Shown: positions 10,902-21,599 of the stretch, in pieces
How the letters are laid out: each line of letters opens with the position of its first letter
Position numbering within the stretch: position 1 is the stretch's first letter
Source of the DNA: Aquatica leii
Lineage: Eukaryota > Arthropoda > Insecta > Coleoptera > Lampyridae
Reading direction: 5' to 3'
DNA: 64,000 nucleotides
Assembly (NCBI GenBank): GCA_035610365.1
Contig: CM069432.1
Span: forward strand, 16,864,001 to 16,928,000
Notes under the pieces: generated by a model
What the model saw: only the letters and a program-made list of their open reading frames with translations
Database searches by the model: none
What the model was told of the DNA's origin: nothing
Position numbers and translations under genes: made by a program

Positions 10902-12758
10902 TCACTTTACATAACCATTGTTCACTAAGGTTCTAGTAAGATGACGGAGTTCTGAGTCTAGATTCTCAGGTTGACAAATAGAAAAGGCACGATGGACCAA
11001 AGATTCAATAACAGAACGCTTCTGTGCAGGATGATGATGAGCCGAAGCATGAAGGTATCTGTCCGTATGGGTGGGTTTGCGATAAACAGAATGGCACAGA
11101 CGTCCGTCGGGCTTACGAGTCACAAGAACGTCGAGAAATGCAAGAGAACCATTACTTTCGATTTCCATAGTAAATTTGATATCTAAGTGTTGATTGTTAA
11201 GATGATCAAGAAACTTAGACAATTCAAGATGACCATGAGACCAAGCAATAAACGTGTCGTCAACATATCTAAACCACACCTTAGGTTTTAATATTGATGA
11301 TTCCAAAGCAACCGTTTCAAAGGATTCCATAAAAATGTTAGCTACAACAGGTGATAGAGGAGAACCCATAGCAGCACCAGAAACTTGTTCGTAAAACTTG
11401 TTATCAAATTGGAAGTAAGTAAAGGATAGACACTTTTTAATAAGAGGAACCAAACTCAAGTCCTTGCCATGTTGAGACAGAATTTGTTTGATGATAATAA
11501 GCGAATCCTTAATAGGAACTTTAGTAAAAAGTGAAGTAACATCGAAGCTCACGAGAAGATCTTGGTGTTCAAGTTTTATAGTTTCTAGACGTTGAATAAA
11601 ATGATGAGAATTGAGGATGTGAGAAGAGGTTTTACCTGCAAACTCGCAAAGAATGTTGGACAAGAACTTGGCTAGCTTGTAGGTAGGAGATTGGATAGTA
11701 CTAACGATAGGTCGAAAAGGAATACCTTGTTTGTGAATTTTGGGAAGTCCGTATAGACAAGGTGGTTTAGAATCTGATGGGGTAAGTCGACGTTTAGTTT
11801 CAGGAGGTAGATTGGAAGATTTGATGATTTGGCTAACCCCGCGTTCAATCTTCAAAGTGGGGTTATGAGTTAAAAGAGCGTAAGTTTCCTCAGACAAAAT
11901 AGAATTGATTTTCGTAACATAGTCCATTTGATTCAAAACTACAGTGGCGTTGCCTTTGTCGGCTGGAAGAACAATAATATCAGGGTTCTTACGAAGACTT
12001 TTTAGAGCTGACTCTTCCGACTTAGAAATGTTGGATTTATGAATTTTAGATGATTCAAGGATTTTGCCAGTGTTAATACGAATAGGATCTGAGATGTGGC
12101 GAGGAAGATGTCTTATAGAAGACTCAACAGCACATAGAATATCTTCTTTATGAATACGTTTGGGAGCAACCGCAAAATTCAAACCCTTAGAGAGCACCGA
12201 TTTCTGTTCTGAAGTGAGAACCAAACTAGATAAATTGACAACCGTCTTTACTGAGTTAGTAGTAGATGAAACTTTACGATTCTTGGATTCCAATAATTGA
12301 AACTTTTTGAGATGACCTTCAGTGGTTAGTCGTAGAGTGGTATCAGACTGCTGGTAAGTAATGTTGTCGAAGAGTTTCCAATCATCCGGGGATAGAGTGT
12401 TGGCCAACTCAAGATGAAGATAAAAGAGTTGTTTCGAAATGGTGTCTAACTCTCGCCTAGTTTGCTTAATCAGTTCGCGTATCAACGCTAGACTAGCACG
12501 GTGTAGAATGTTTTTAGAAGAACGTGTCTGAATGTGGAACCTAATTTTGAGGAATGCAGAAATGATGTTGTGGTCACGACAGCGACTAAGAAAGGTTAAA
12601 TTGCACAAAAGTTTGACGAGTTTGTGGCGAAATTTGGAAAATACGGAGGTTTTAGAAGAATTATTCTCCCCGTAGAGATTGTTAATATAATAGCGAAGGC
12701 TTCCACGGCCGGAATCTATACTAACATTAGAATGTCTTCCGGGTTTGAACCGTGTCAT
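10902..12758 (-). CDS. Penelope-like reverse transcriptase
   Basis: A 618-residue open frame. RT motifs in order: LPADKGNATVV (residues 264-274), YGLPKIHK with FRPIVS (336-353), FDVTSLFTKVP (405-415), AMGSPLSP (463-470), the catalytic YVDD (498-501) and FLDVLVTRK (541-549). The YGLPKIHK and KPTHTDRYLHA blocks are typical of Penelope elements rather than LINEs. The ATG lies inside the 5' pLTR segment, so the first ~25 residues are pLTR-encoded, as in other Penelope elements. The frame ends early at VNNGYVK; the endonuclease continues in other frames downstream. The RT is intact but the polyprotein is broken. Confidence 0.9.
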   Translation of the reverse strand: MTRFKPGRHSNVSIDSGRGSLRYYINNLYGENNSSKTSVFSKFRHKLVKLLCNLTFLSRCRDHNIISAFLKIRFHIQTRSSKNILHRASLALIRELIKQTRRELDTISKQLFYLHLELANTLSPDDWKLFDNITYQQSDTTLRLTTEGHLKKFQLLESKNRKVSSTTNSVKTVVNLSSLVLTSEQKSVLSKGLNFAVAPKRIHKEDILCAVESSIRHLPRHISDPIRINTGKILESSKIHKSNISKSEESALKSLRKNPDIIVLPADKGNATVVLNQMDYVTKINSILSEETYALLTHNPTLKIERGVSQIIKSSNLPPETKRRLTPSDSKPPCLYGLPKIHKQGIPFRPIVSTIQSPTYKLAKFLSNILCEFAGKTSSHILNSHHFIQRLETIKLEHQDLLVSFDVTSLFTKVPIKDSLIIIKQILSQHGKDLSLVPLIKKCLSFTYFQFDNKFYEQVSGAAMGSPLSPVVANIFMESFETVALESSILKPKVWFRYVDDTFIAWSHGHLELSKFLDHLNNQHLDIKFTMEIESNGSLAFLDVLVTRKPDGRLCHSVYRKPTHTDRYLHASAHHHPAQKRSVIESLVHRAFSICQPENLDSELRHLTRTLVNNGYVK

Positions 12759-12778
12759 ATTTGCAACCGAAGCTGCCT
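12689..12778 (-). repeat. Penelope pLTR segment, 5' copy
   Basis: Direct repeat of 9908-9998. It stops at GGCAGC (minus strand) exactly where the hammerhead-like core would begin, and BEL sequence follows at 12779. Confidence 0.75.
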
Positions 12779-13044
12779 GTGATGCATCAGAAAAGGCTTA
12801 CGGAGCAGTAGTATACAGCAAGGTTAAATATACAAACGGAAATAACTACATAAAATTATTATATGCCAGGTACAAGGTGGCATCATTGAAAACTAGAAAA
12901 ACAATTCCTAAATTAGAATTATGTGCTGCAGAATTATTGGCCAAAATGGTACAACAAACCCTGAATGATTTATGTATGTCCAACATTAATGTTTTTTGTT
13001 GGTCGGACCCAACAACAGCTGTATCATGGATAAAAGCAGGCCTG
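12779..13044 (+). pseudogene. BEL/Pao RNase H fragment
   Basis: Plus-strand reading gives CDASEKAYGAVVYSKVKYTN, then KTIPKLELCAAELLAK, then CWSDPTTAVSWIKA. This is the BEL RNase H region and is nearly identical in protein to the minus-strand copy at 15305-15500, but inverted relative to it. It is bracketed by Penelope pLTR pieces in opposite orientations (12689-12778 and 13045-13104). The longer 12745-13068 frame includes pLTR sequence at both ends and is not a real gene. Confidence 0.8.
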
Positions 13045-13104
13045 AGGCAGCTTCGGTTGCAAATATGACACGGTCCAAACCCGGAAGACATTCTAATGTT
13101 AGTA
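13045..13104 (+). repeat. Inverted Penelope pLTR piece
   Basis: The plus strand reads AGGCAGCTTCGGTTGC onward to ATGTTAGTA, the reverse complement of part of the 12689-12778 segment. It starts at the same GGCAGC point as the other copy ends. Confidence 0.75.
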
Positions 13105-13716
13105 CCAACTCTAATTGCACCAAAATTCAATAAATCAAGATGAAAGAAAGTTTTCGTACCTACATCAACTTGCTGCTAGCAATTCTGTGGCAATCTTAAG
13201 ACTTCAGTAAAGACAATATTTATTCAATAAACATCACAATTGGTGACTACCAAGATCCGCTACAGAAAATTAGTAGGTGTCAATTTAAACCCTCAATAAA
13301 GAAAATTGTATACCACTTACCCCGTTTAAACCTTCCACAAATAAACGCATTAGAAATTTGCAGCGTGCCACAATTTAACGGTGAAGGTTAATCCGGACAT
13401 ACAAATAAAGTGAACTCGACAAAGATTTAATGTAAAATGACTGCGGATATGCTGTCACAATTGTGACAGTCTGGCGCAAGAGCAGAACGATCCTGACAAG
13501 TTTTATAATACCTACCGAGACATTTTCCTTACTCGCGAATTGAACTACTAAGTTCTTATTTTAACGTTACACTCTTCTATAAATAATCCCGGCGTAGGAT
13601 ATTTGATGTTATATAAACCGTTTCTCAGTACCACCGTTGTACTTAATACTAGCATCATGCCTAATACAATTGTTAATCGGTTAAGTCTAGCAGGTTTTGA
13701 TTGTAACTTTTGTTTG
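13105..13716 (-). other. Probable BEL 3' region, no gene
   Basis: Lies downstream of the BEL pol relic, where 3' untranslated sequence and an LTR would be expected. A perfect 18-bp palindrome, CTGTCACAATTGTGACAG, sits at 13452-13469. LTR limits could not be set because the second LTR is missing. Confidence 0.4.
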
Positions 13717-16712
13717 TTATCCTGTTCCGTCGGTAGTTAAATTAATTTTGTAATTGGTCGTTTTAAAACTGCTGCCCGTTTTGTTTCGATTGTAACAACT
13801 CACATTTCCATCTGTTCCTGAGCGCACTTCTGTTACCCTTGCCAAAAGCCATTTGCTAGAAGGGTATGTAGAACTAAATCTCCTGTACTTATATTGTTTT
13901 GTCGTACTATTCACTTTGTTCGTTTTTGTAACGTATTTAAATATACCTTGCTTCAAATTTTCCAAACGTCATTCTTCATTCTTTGTACTGGTTTCCACCT
14001 TGTTAAACTGTTGTAGTGAACTTCTCCAGATGGCTCATTTGGTGTGATCAATTCCTTATCAATCAAAAAATGTTCAGGAGCTAATATTGCAATATCATTT
14101 GGTTCGGATGTCAACGGACAAAGTGGTTTAGAGTTTAAGCATGCTTCTATTTGACATATTAATGGAGACAACTGTTCGTATGTTAGCGTGCTAGTCCCAA
14201 TAGTTTGTTTTAGATTTCACAGCTATTTCAGAGGCGTGCGATATGCGGAGGGAGCTGCCGGAGGAATAAAATGCCAATGTACTGTTGTCAATTTTTGCTG
14301 CATGAAATCATCTTCGAATATGTTCTTCATCTCTTGTTGTAATGCTTTATTAGCTCCTACAAAAATCGTTCCAGTATCACTGTATATGTGGCTACTGTTT
14401 CCTCTTCTTGATGTGAATCTTCTAAAGGCAGCAAGAAATTCATTTGTATTCATATCACTCACAACTTCTAGTGTACTACTTTTGTAGCTAAACATACAAA
14501 AATTACAATGTATCCTTTATACTAGTGATGTCCTCGTCTTTTAGAAGTTTGAATCTGTATAGGTCCTGCGTAATCTACTCTTGTGTGAGTGAACGGTGCT
14601 GATGGTGTTTTCCCATTACTTGCTGTAACGTTGAACTTCTATACGGTAAACATTTTATACATCTATGGATTTCTTGACGAAAGATTTGTTTGACGTTTAT
14701 TATCTAAAACTTGCGTCGTGTATATGCTGCAGTAAGTTGGTTCCCACCATGTAATAGTTTGTAATCTACATCTCTTACAATTAATTTTGCGATTGCACTA
14801 TTATGTGGTATAATGATAGGATGCTTTTCGTTATATGGTAATATGGAATGTTGAAGTCTTTCCCAACTCGAAGAATTCCATTTAGGCCAAGAAAAGGCTG
14901 TAACATCCGACTTTTTTTGTCAATGACCTGTTTTTGTTGAATCTTTGTGATTTCTTCTTTCCATTCTTTGTGTTAGACCAATTTTATAATTCCTATCGTA
15001 CTAAGGTTTAGTTCTTCGGTCGTAATATAGCTTGGGTTACCTACCGGTTTCTGCACTTTGCTGAGAATCTAATACAACACGCAACTACTCTAATAACAAG
15101 GTGCTATCTCTCTGGATAATATGTCAGCAGGATTGTCACTTGTTTTTACGTGTCCCCAACTCTCACTTGATATTATTCCACAAATTGTACTAATTCTGTT
15201 AGCTACGAATGTTTTTCACTTTTCAGGGCCTACTTTTAGCCACGATACAGCTATTTTTGAGTCCGACCAAAAAATAAAAAACATTAATGTTGGACATGCA
15301 TAAATCATTCAGGGCTTTTCGCAAATAATTCTACAGCACATAATTTTAGTTTAGGAATTGTCTTTCCAGTTTTCAATAGTGCCACCCTGTACCTGGTATA
15401 TAATAGTTTTATGTAGTTATTTCCGTTTGTATATTTAACCTTGCTGTATATTACTGCTCCGTAAGCCTTTTCTGATGCATCACAGAATCCATGTATTTCT
15501 AATTGTTGTATTTTATTTGTATATTCCATCCACCTGCTTACCAATATTTTCTCTACGTATGGTAATTCTTCTCTAAATTTAAGCCATTCTTGTTGTATTT
15601 CATTGGAAACACTTTGGTCCCAAGAAGCTGCTTTAATCCACAACTTTTGGACTAATATTTTAGTTTTTACTGTAACTGGGGCTAGCCATCCTAATGGATC
15701 ATACAATTTAGCAATGTCCGATAAAATTGATCGTTTTGTAAAACGTAATTGTTGTTGACTTATATAGACCTTAAACGTAAAAAAATCCTTCCTTGGTGAC
15801 CTATTCAAACCCAAAGTTTTCTTAGTTCCTTCTTCATCTATTTCCATCACATCCATCCCTCTGAGATGAACTGGTAAGGCTTGAAATAATTCTAAATTGT
15901 TGCTTGCCCATTTTCTTAACGTAAATCCTCCAGATTCGCAGAGTTTGATTATGTCTTGTTGTAATTGTTTTGCCTCTTCCAGTGTATCTGTTCCTGACAT
16001 CAAATCATCTACATAGAAATTATTACTTATTACTGATCGTCGTCAGTAATTTTTATTTGTCGGTACATTCTAAATCTGCTGAAAATGCTATTTTGTGTTT
16101 TCTTCATCTGAGTAAAATGCTTTTAGTAGTTTTAGCTAATGCATCAAGCACAACTATTAACTTTGTCGTTTCGCTGTTTTCTTTTATTACGGCTTGATGT
16201 GTGTTGATTTTCTTCCATCACTAGTTTCATATGACCCAGAGATAAGTATTCCTGCATGAAATTCTTGTATTTCGTATATAATCTATCGTTTTCGTTAAAC
16301 TTCTTTTCTAATTGTAAAAATATTGCCTTCTTTTTTGATTCTCCGAGTTTGTTAACATAATCGTTAAAGGGTATTTTAATAGTATAGGTGCCATCCGTGT
16401 TCCTCAAATGTGTATTCTTATAATGAGTTTCACAGTCTTCATTTGCTTCACTTTTATTTCTGGTTATCTCCACTTCTTCTAATTCCCAAAATTTTGTAAG
16501 TTGTTTATTTTCTGCACATGCTATCATGCATATAACTTTTGTTCTTGTCGATAATACCTTAATTTTTCTTGACACAATATCCATCCTAATTCTGTTTGTT
16601 GTGCCAAAAACCTTTTGTCCAATCGTTGAACTCCTTCTACAAACATATCCTTAAGTACTCCTAGTATATCTATTAGACCAAGTATAAAAAAGACAGGATC
16701 AGCCAATACCAA
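13717..16712 (-). pseudogene. BEL/Pao pol relic (protease end to C-terminus)
   Basis: Minus strand, fragments in correct BEL order. Protease end LADPVFFILGLIDIL and LAQQTELGWIL (16560-16712). The conserved linker LTKFWELEEVE and IPFNDYVNKLGESKKKA (16144-16510). The second half of RT from MSGTDTLEEAK through SILSDIAKLYDPLGWLAPV to RNase H FCDASEKAYGA (15305-16003). Integrase zinc region and core (14223-14900; FRRFTSRRGN, SDTGTIF). C-terminal CLNSKPLCPLTSEPND (14080-14140) and YPSSKWLLARVTEVRSGT (13790-13860). The first half of RT is deleted near 16003-16144, and there are many frame breaks. It is a long but dead copy whose upstream end is fused to a gypsy element. Confidence 0.85.
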
Positions 16713-16717
16713 ACTTT

Positions 16718-18800
16718 AAAATTTATACCCGTCATAGTCGCTGCTGTAACTGCAGTATCATTCCACTCTAATTTTGTGCCTTTTCTAAAAATTCCTTTTA
16801 CGAGATCATACAATGGTAATTGTGTTTTAGCTGCATCAGGTAACCATCTCCGGTAATAATTGATCATATCAAGAAATTGCTGTAATTTTTTACTTGTTGC
16901 TGGTAATGTTAGGTCATGAATTATTTGTACCTTCTCTAGAAGAAGTTTTATTCCTTCTGGAGTGATGTGTACTTCCAGAAATTTCAGTTGCTGTGTTCCG
17001 AAAACACATTTTGCTGGATTTATTACCAGGCCATATTGGTCGAGTCTCTCGAATACTTTTCTTAAGTGGTCGGTATGTTCCAGATTTAAAGATGATGCAA
17101 TCATCGATGTAAGCGTAGTCAAAGTCTAACCCTTTCAAGACTTTATTCAGAAATCTTTGAAATGTTTGAGACGCATTTCGCAACCCAAAGGGCATCCTTA
17201 CGAACTCAAACAATCCAAAGGGTGTTGTAATAGCCGTTTTGGGAATGTCTTCTGGGTGCACAGGTATTTTATTGTACGCCTTTGTTAGATCCGTTGTGCT
17301 GAAGACTGTTTTGCTCCGTAGACTTTGACTAAAGTCCTGTATATGGGGAATTGGGTATTTATCCCCGGTTGTCACAGAATTGAGTCGCCGATAATTACGA
17401 CAAGGACGCCAGGAACCATCTGTTTTTGTTACCATGTGCAAGGGGCTGGTCCAGGGTGATGATGATGGACGAATGATTCCAGATTTCATCAGTTTATGAA
17501 ATTCTTGTTTGGCTATTTTGAGCTTATCACTTGACAACCTTCTAAAGCGACTGAAGAGTGGAGGCCCTTTGTGTCAATATAATGAACTACTTTATGTTTT
17601 ATCTCATGACTTGCAGGTGTTGGACGCACTAAATTTGGAAACTGTTCCAGTAGTACGTGGAATTCACTGTTTCCATAAATAGCTTTTAGTTGAGTTACTG
17701 AAGATTGTTTCCACTTACAATGTACTCGTAAGAAAGTATTATTGTCTATAAGTTCCTTGTTGGCTGAAATTACACTTAAGTTGAAATGTGCTAAAAAGCC
17801 TGCCCCAATAATGGCATCTGTCACTTTAGCTATTAAAAATGTCCACCTAAAATTACGTCTTAAACCTAATTGTCTTGTACCCAAACACACTTACCGTTGA
17901 ACCATTTGCTGCTTGCAGATTGAAGTTAGTAGTTGTGGTGGCATCTTTCAGCGTAGCAGGTAGTACGCCAAGGTCTGATCCAGTGTCGTTGAGAAACTTT
18001 AAACTGCTGTGATCCTCAATGTATAGGCGACGGGATTGATGACTTGCAGCAGCCGTCGCTACTACTGCGTTGTCCCGTTTTTTTGGAACTTGCAAGGTTG
18101 TGCGCATTTAGTAGCCTTTTCTTTGAAGATGTTATGGTACCAGCAGTAACCACTTTGCTTCCTGTTACGAGATCTGCAACTCTTCAATTTCTTTTTTTAA
18201 AACTGTTATTTCAGATTCTTTGATTTTAACTGCAGCCATTTCTGATGGAGTGATTTCAACCACTCGGTCTGCTACTTCTGCTCATTGCTCTAGCGTTAAG
18301 TTTAGAGGTACCAAAATTGGTTGCACACTTGGAAGCATTTGTTGCATAAATAATTTCTTTAGTGCACCATCGTTTACATAACCAGAGTCTTGCACCAATT
18401 GCTTCATATACCGTAGAAGTTGTGATGGAGTTCTTGTCCCTAGTGACTCGCCGGCCAGCAGGCGTTTGAACCGCTGAGCGTCGCTTAACGTAGTCCTTTT
18501 TACGATCGCCTCCTTTAATTTTGTATATGGCGCTTGTTCGTCTGGCCTAATTATCAAGTCCGATACTTCGTCCGCAAGTTCAGGTGGCAACGCTGCAATT
18601 ACTTGATAAAATTTGGTTTTTTCGTTGATTATCTTTGGGCGCACTTGCTGAAATCGAGCTTCTAGCATGGCGAACCATAATTCTGTTTTATTCGACCAGA
18701 ATGGCGGTAATGTAATTGCTGAAACTGACACGTGTTCGTGTTGCACTGCTTGCGATGTAGCACCAAGTGCCACGTGTGTCGCCGCAGGGGCGTCTTCCAT
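16718..18800 (-). pseudogene. CsRn1-type Ty3/gypsy gag-pol 5' half
   Basis: Minus strand. Gag 18282-18800 (ITLPPFWSNKTELWFAMLE, PPELADEVSDL). An unusual C-x2-H ... C-x3-C finger, CWYHNIFKEKATKCAQPC (18070-18140); the CHCC finger is a hallmark of the CsRn1 clade. Protease FLNDTGSDLGVLP (17940-18010). RT from IIRPSSSPWTSPLHMV and SWRPCRNYRRLN to FGLRNASQTFQRFLNKV and the YIDD site (16914-17520), then the RNase H start (about 16750-16850). Frames change at 17.9, 17.5 and 17.1 kb, and the end is replaced by BEL sequence at about 16718. RNase H core and integrase are missing. Confidence 0.85.
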
Positions 18801-18873
18801 TTTTTTGGTTAGCCACGTGTTTTTACAAAAAGGTTTTTTTATTTTTTATAAATACAAGTACGCGTTATTCTGA

Positions 18874-18881
18874 GGTCACCA
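18874..18881 (-). other. Gypsy primer-binding site (tRNA-Trp type)
   Basis: The minus strand reads TGGTGACC just after ACGTTACA, the probable LTR end. TGGTGACC complements the 3' end of tRNA-Trp, the primer used by the CsRn1 clade. Only eight bases match, so support comes mainly from position. Confidence 0.5.
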
Positions 18882-18882
18882 A

Positions 18883-19200
18883 TGTAACGTTAAATGAACG
18901 GTCGTTACTTATGAAATAAAACATGGCAAATTAAATTGTTTATTTTACCTTATCTAAGTTAGCGTGGCTCGAGTATACAACGGAATGGGGGCGATTTTTT
19001 CATTCCCCATTCTATTTTTATGGTTTTACCACTAGCGGGTGAAACTAGTATTAAGGGTGCATTGCAAAAGAGCATTTTCACTTTTTATAGTGTTTACACT
19101 TGGCGTCCTTGCCACAGCATTCTCAACCTTACGCACTTACTTCAGCTAGCCGTATTGTAGTAATTGTTACTACCAAGACACGCTGGGAAAAAACTAGTAA
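18883..19200 (-). repeat. Putative 5' LTR of the CsRn1-type element
   Basis: Lies between the primer site and unrelated sequence. The minus strand ends ACGTTACA. The start is uncertain because the 3' LTR partner is lost. Contains GGTTGAGAATG shared with the repeats at 9530 and 23768. Confidence 0.45.
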
Positions 19201-19683
19201 GAACAGTGCAAATAAAGCTACACTATACCAATTAAATTAATAAAAAAAAATTAATGTAACTTAGTAAGATCTGATTACAGTAAGAAGAACGTATGCACTA
19301 AACTATTCCTGCAAACAGGATAAATGAAAACCTAAAAAACAATAACAAGAAACACACTGCTAATTTACCGACGGAGTGAGAATACCTGTGGCATTCAGGA
19401 CGTAGTAAAATAATCCAGAGGAAAAGAAAAAATAGAAAAACTATGTAAATTGCATGACGAGCGACCACCTGCCAAAAATTTTGTGACCAAACTTAACAGC
19501 AAGGTTTAACTACTCAAAAGTAGTAAACGATTAAAATTTTAACAAGAATGAACAGAGACAAAAGCAATTTTTATTTAAGAAAGTGTTGATCCCCTCCTGT
19601 TGGTTTTACACTCACTCTTTATGGTAATGATTCCAGCAGGTAGTTGATTCCTCTCGAGTTATTTATTCTAGAGCAACTTACAA

Positions 19684-20461
19684 TTAATACCGGAGAGCTT
19701 CTTGTGTCTGTAGAGGATACGTTAAATTCCCCAGTCTTCTTGTTGTAATGACCCACACGTGATCAGTAAGTGAAAGGTCGGGGAATCTGGGCGGCCATGG
19801 ATAGAGATTAACATAGGTCTTTTTGAGACAGTCTTTAAAGTGTGCTATGTGGAGACAGGCATTATCCTGCTGAAAAAATAAGCTTTTCAACTACTGAATA
19901 AATAAAAGTATATGGGGCTCTACCACTTTGTTAACATATCGCCGGGCGTAAAATATTGCCTCGGATGAGTACCAACTAAGACTTACTCCCATAAGCTATA
20001 GCACCCTATACCATAATTGAAGATTCCGTCGTTCCTCCCGTATTTGTTTGTCTCGCATACGGCCATCATGCATATTTAAAAAAATAAGGATTTATTACTG
20101 GAAACTACTCTATGACTTTTCAGATTCTAATGCAGGATTGTAACTTGAAATTTCTTATTTAACGGTAAACTGTTCGAAGGGTTACAAAATGACCTTCATT
20201 ACCTTCGATGATTCATCTGGTATTACAAAATGAGTCTTTTATTACCATAAATCAAAGATGGCGGATCTGAACCTCATTTGTTTGCCTTCGTCCTCCAGTT
20301 CCTTGTCGACAACAATTGTGACCTTTTCTATTCCATGCTAGATAACAGCGTTTGATAGTAGATTGGTTCCGGTTAAAGTGATTTTCAATTTTTCTGTACC
20401 AAAAACCAACTTCACGTAAGCCAACAATTCGACCTCTCTCAAATTTGCTAATTGGTGTCAA
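19684..20461 (-). pseudogene. Tc1-like transposase relic
   Basis: Minus strand. N-terminal part 20252-20461, starting MTPISKFERGRIVGLREVGF, with the helix-turn-helix block NRNQSTIKRC. C-terminal part 19684-19890: FQQDNACLHIAHF, then WPPRFPDLSLTDHVWVI, then RRLGNLTYPLQTQEALRY. These are the DNA-binding domain and the second and third catalytic regions of a Tc1-type transposase (Q-D-N-A-x-x-H; S-P-D-L-S-P-I-E-H-V-W in active members, here F-P-D-L-S-L-T-D-H-V-W). About 360 bp between them carry no readable core, so the first catalytic Asp is missing. No terminal repeats were found. Confidence 0.8.
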
Positions 20462-20950
20462 TTTTTACGCTGTCGCACTCTAGGTACAATCACACTCTCA
20501 AAACGCGTTAAACAGAAGAAATAATATTAAAATTAACTCAGACTCGCACGAAATACACGATAATAAAGTAGAAACAAACAAACTTCAGATATGTCATTAC
20601 CGCTTTTTCTATTACATGAATAAAATAATTTTGTTACTTCTGAGTAGCTAAACCTTCCTGCGAAGTTTGATCACAAACTTCCCACCCCTTACTTTAATTG
20701 GGATAGCGCTAACTTGTGTTTGACAACTTGCAGAGTACGAATATTTTGACAAATTGACATTACTATCATGTGTGACGTGATGTAATGAAACAATAATCTA
20801 TGACTACAATTATAGGCAACTTTCGGCCTAAACCGCGTTGTAGTTGAACACCCAGACTTTTTAGGTTTAGTCCTAGTCCTTTGTGAACCAAAACAAGAAG
20901 TAGAACTTTTCCTTTGCCGTACTGTCCTTCGTAAACCCAAACAAACTGAC

Positions 20951-21500
20951 GTTTTGCAAGAAATTAAAGTTTGCACCTTTGGAGTAATAAATGTCACTGT
21001 CTTGGTGCAAAAACGCATGGAGACGCGACTACGAAAAGTGAAGAAAAAATCAAAAAAACTTGGTAGAAAAAGGCAAAGTAAATTAACCGACAAGCTAATC
21101 GTGGAATTGACAATCTACTACTGACTCACCGTTAAAAAGAAACTCAGATTTTGTGGAAAAAATGAGGAACGCAATCTGGGCAATATTCTACCACAAGTGC
21201 TCAATGACAATCTACAACTTCAGTTTTGTTCAGAAAGTGCTGACAGCTGGTGTCAAAGGCGTGTCGCAGAAACTAAAGAAATACTGTACACATTTTACCA
21301 TCTACCTCCTCTCCAAAAGAACGCCCAAACCGCTTCAAGCTGCAACACTCAAAACTAAAATGTGTCGTTCAATGCCACGGTTTAGGAACATCTCCGCAAT
21401 GAATTAAAAACCGTCTAAGTTGCAACACGCCTTGCACTAAACATCTTCAACAAGGAAAAGTCCTCATTGCTGGCGATCATAAACGTGCTGGGGATCTCGC
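20951..21500 (+). pseudogene. Mutator-like (PF20700-type) transposase relic
   Basis: Plus strand. VTVLVQKRMETRLRKVKKK then KLTDKLIVELTIYY in one frame (20990-21122). MRNAIWAIFYHKCS in another (21162-21204), followed by SADSWCQ in the next. This order (H/LVQKRMGTRLR, LTDKLIxxLxxYYGxAIR, MxxAIWAxxYHxxS, SWCKW) is that of the insect proteins carrying the Mutator-like transposase domain, recalled from family knowledge. At least three frame breaks and one stop; the start and end are lost. An unrelated Lys-rich minus-strand frame at 21477-21797 lies next to it and is not recognised. Confidence 0.55.
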
Positions 21501-21599
21501 AGATCCCGAACGCGCAATGTCTAGGCATTTGAAGAGAGTTATCGATGACCACAAACTGATAAAAATTGAGGAAGATTGTTTGTATGAACAAAGAATCGT

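Larger units (their letters stand above)
9908..12778 (-). mobile_element. Penelope-like element, nearly complete
   Basis: Minus-strand element with a pLTR-derived direct repeat at each side (9908-9998 and 12689-12778, three differences in about 88 bp), a Penelope-type reverse transcriptase (10902-12758) and a GIY-YIG endonuclease (10339-10817). The 3' pLTR is followed internally by a hammerhead-like core (about 10000-10045). Two frame changes separate RT from endonuclease, so this copy is probably dead, but only slightly decayed. At its 5' end it abuts a BEL fragment. Confidence 0.85.

Noticed and set aside
12745-13068. 107-codon plus-strand frame as a single gene
   Set aside because: Its ends are Penelope pLTR sequence; only the middle is BEL RNase H.
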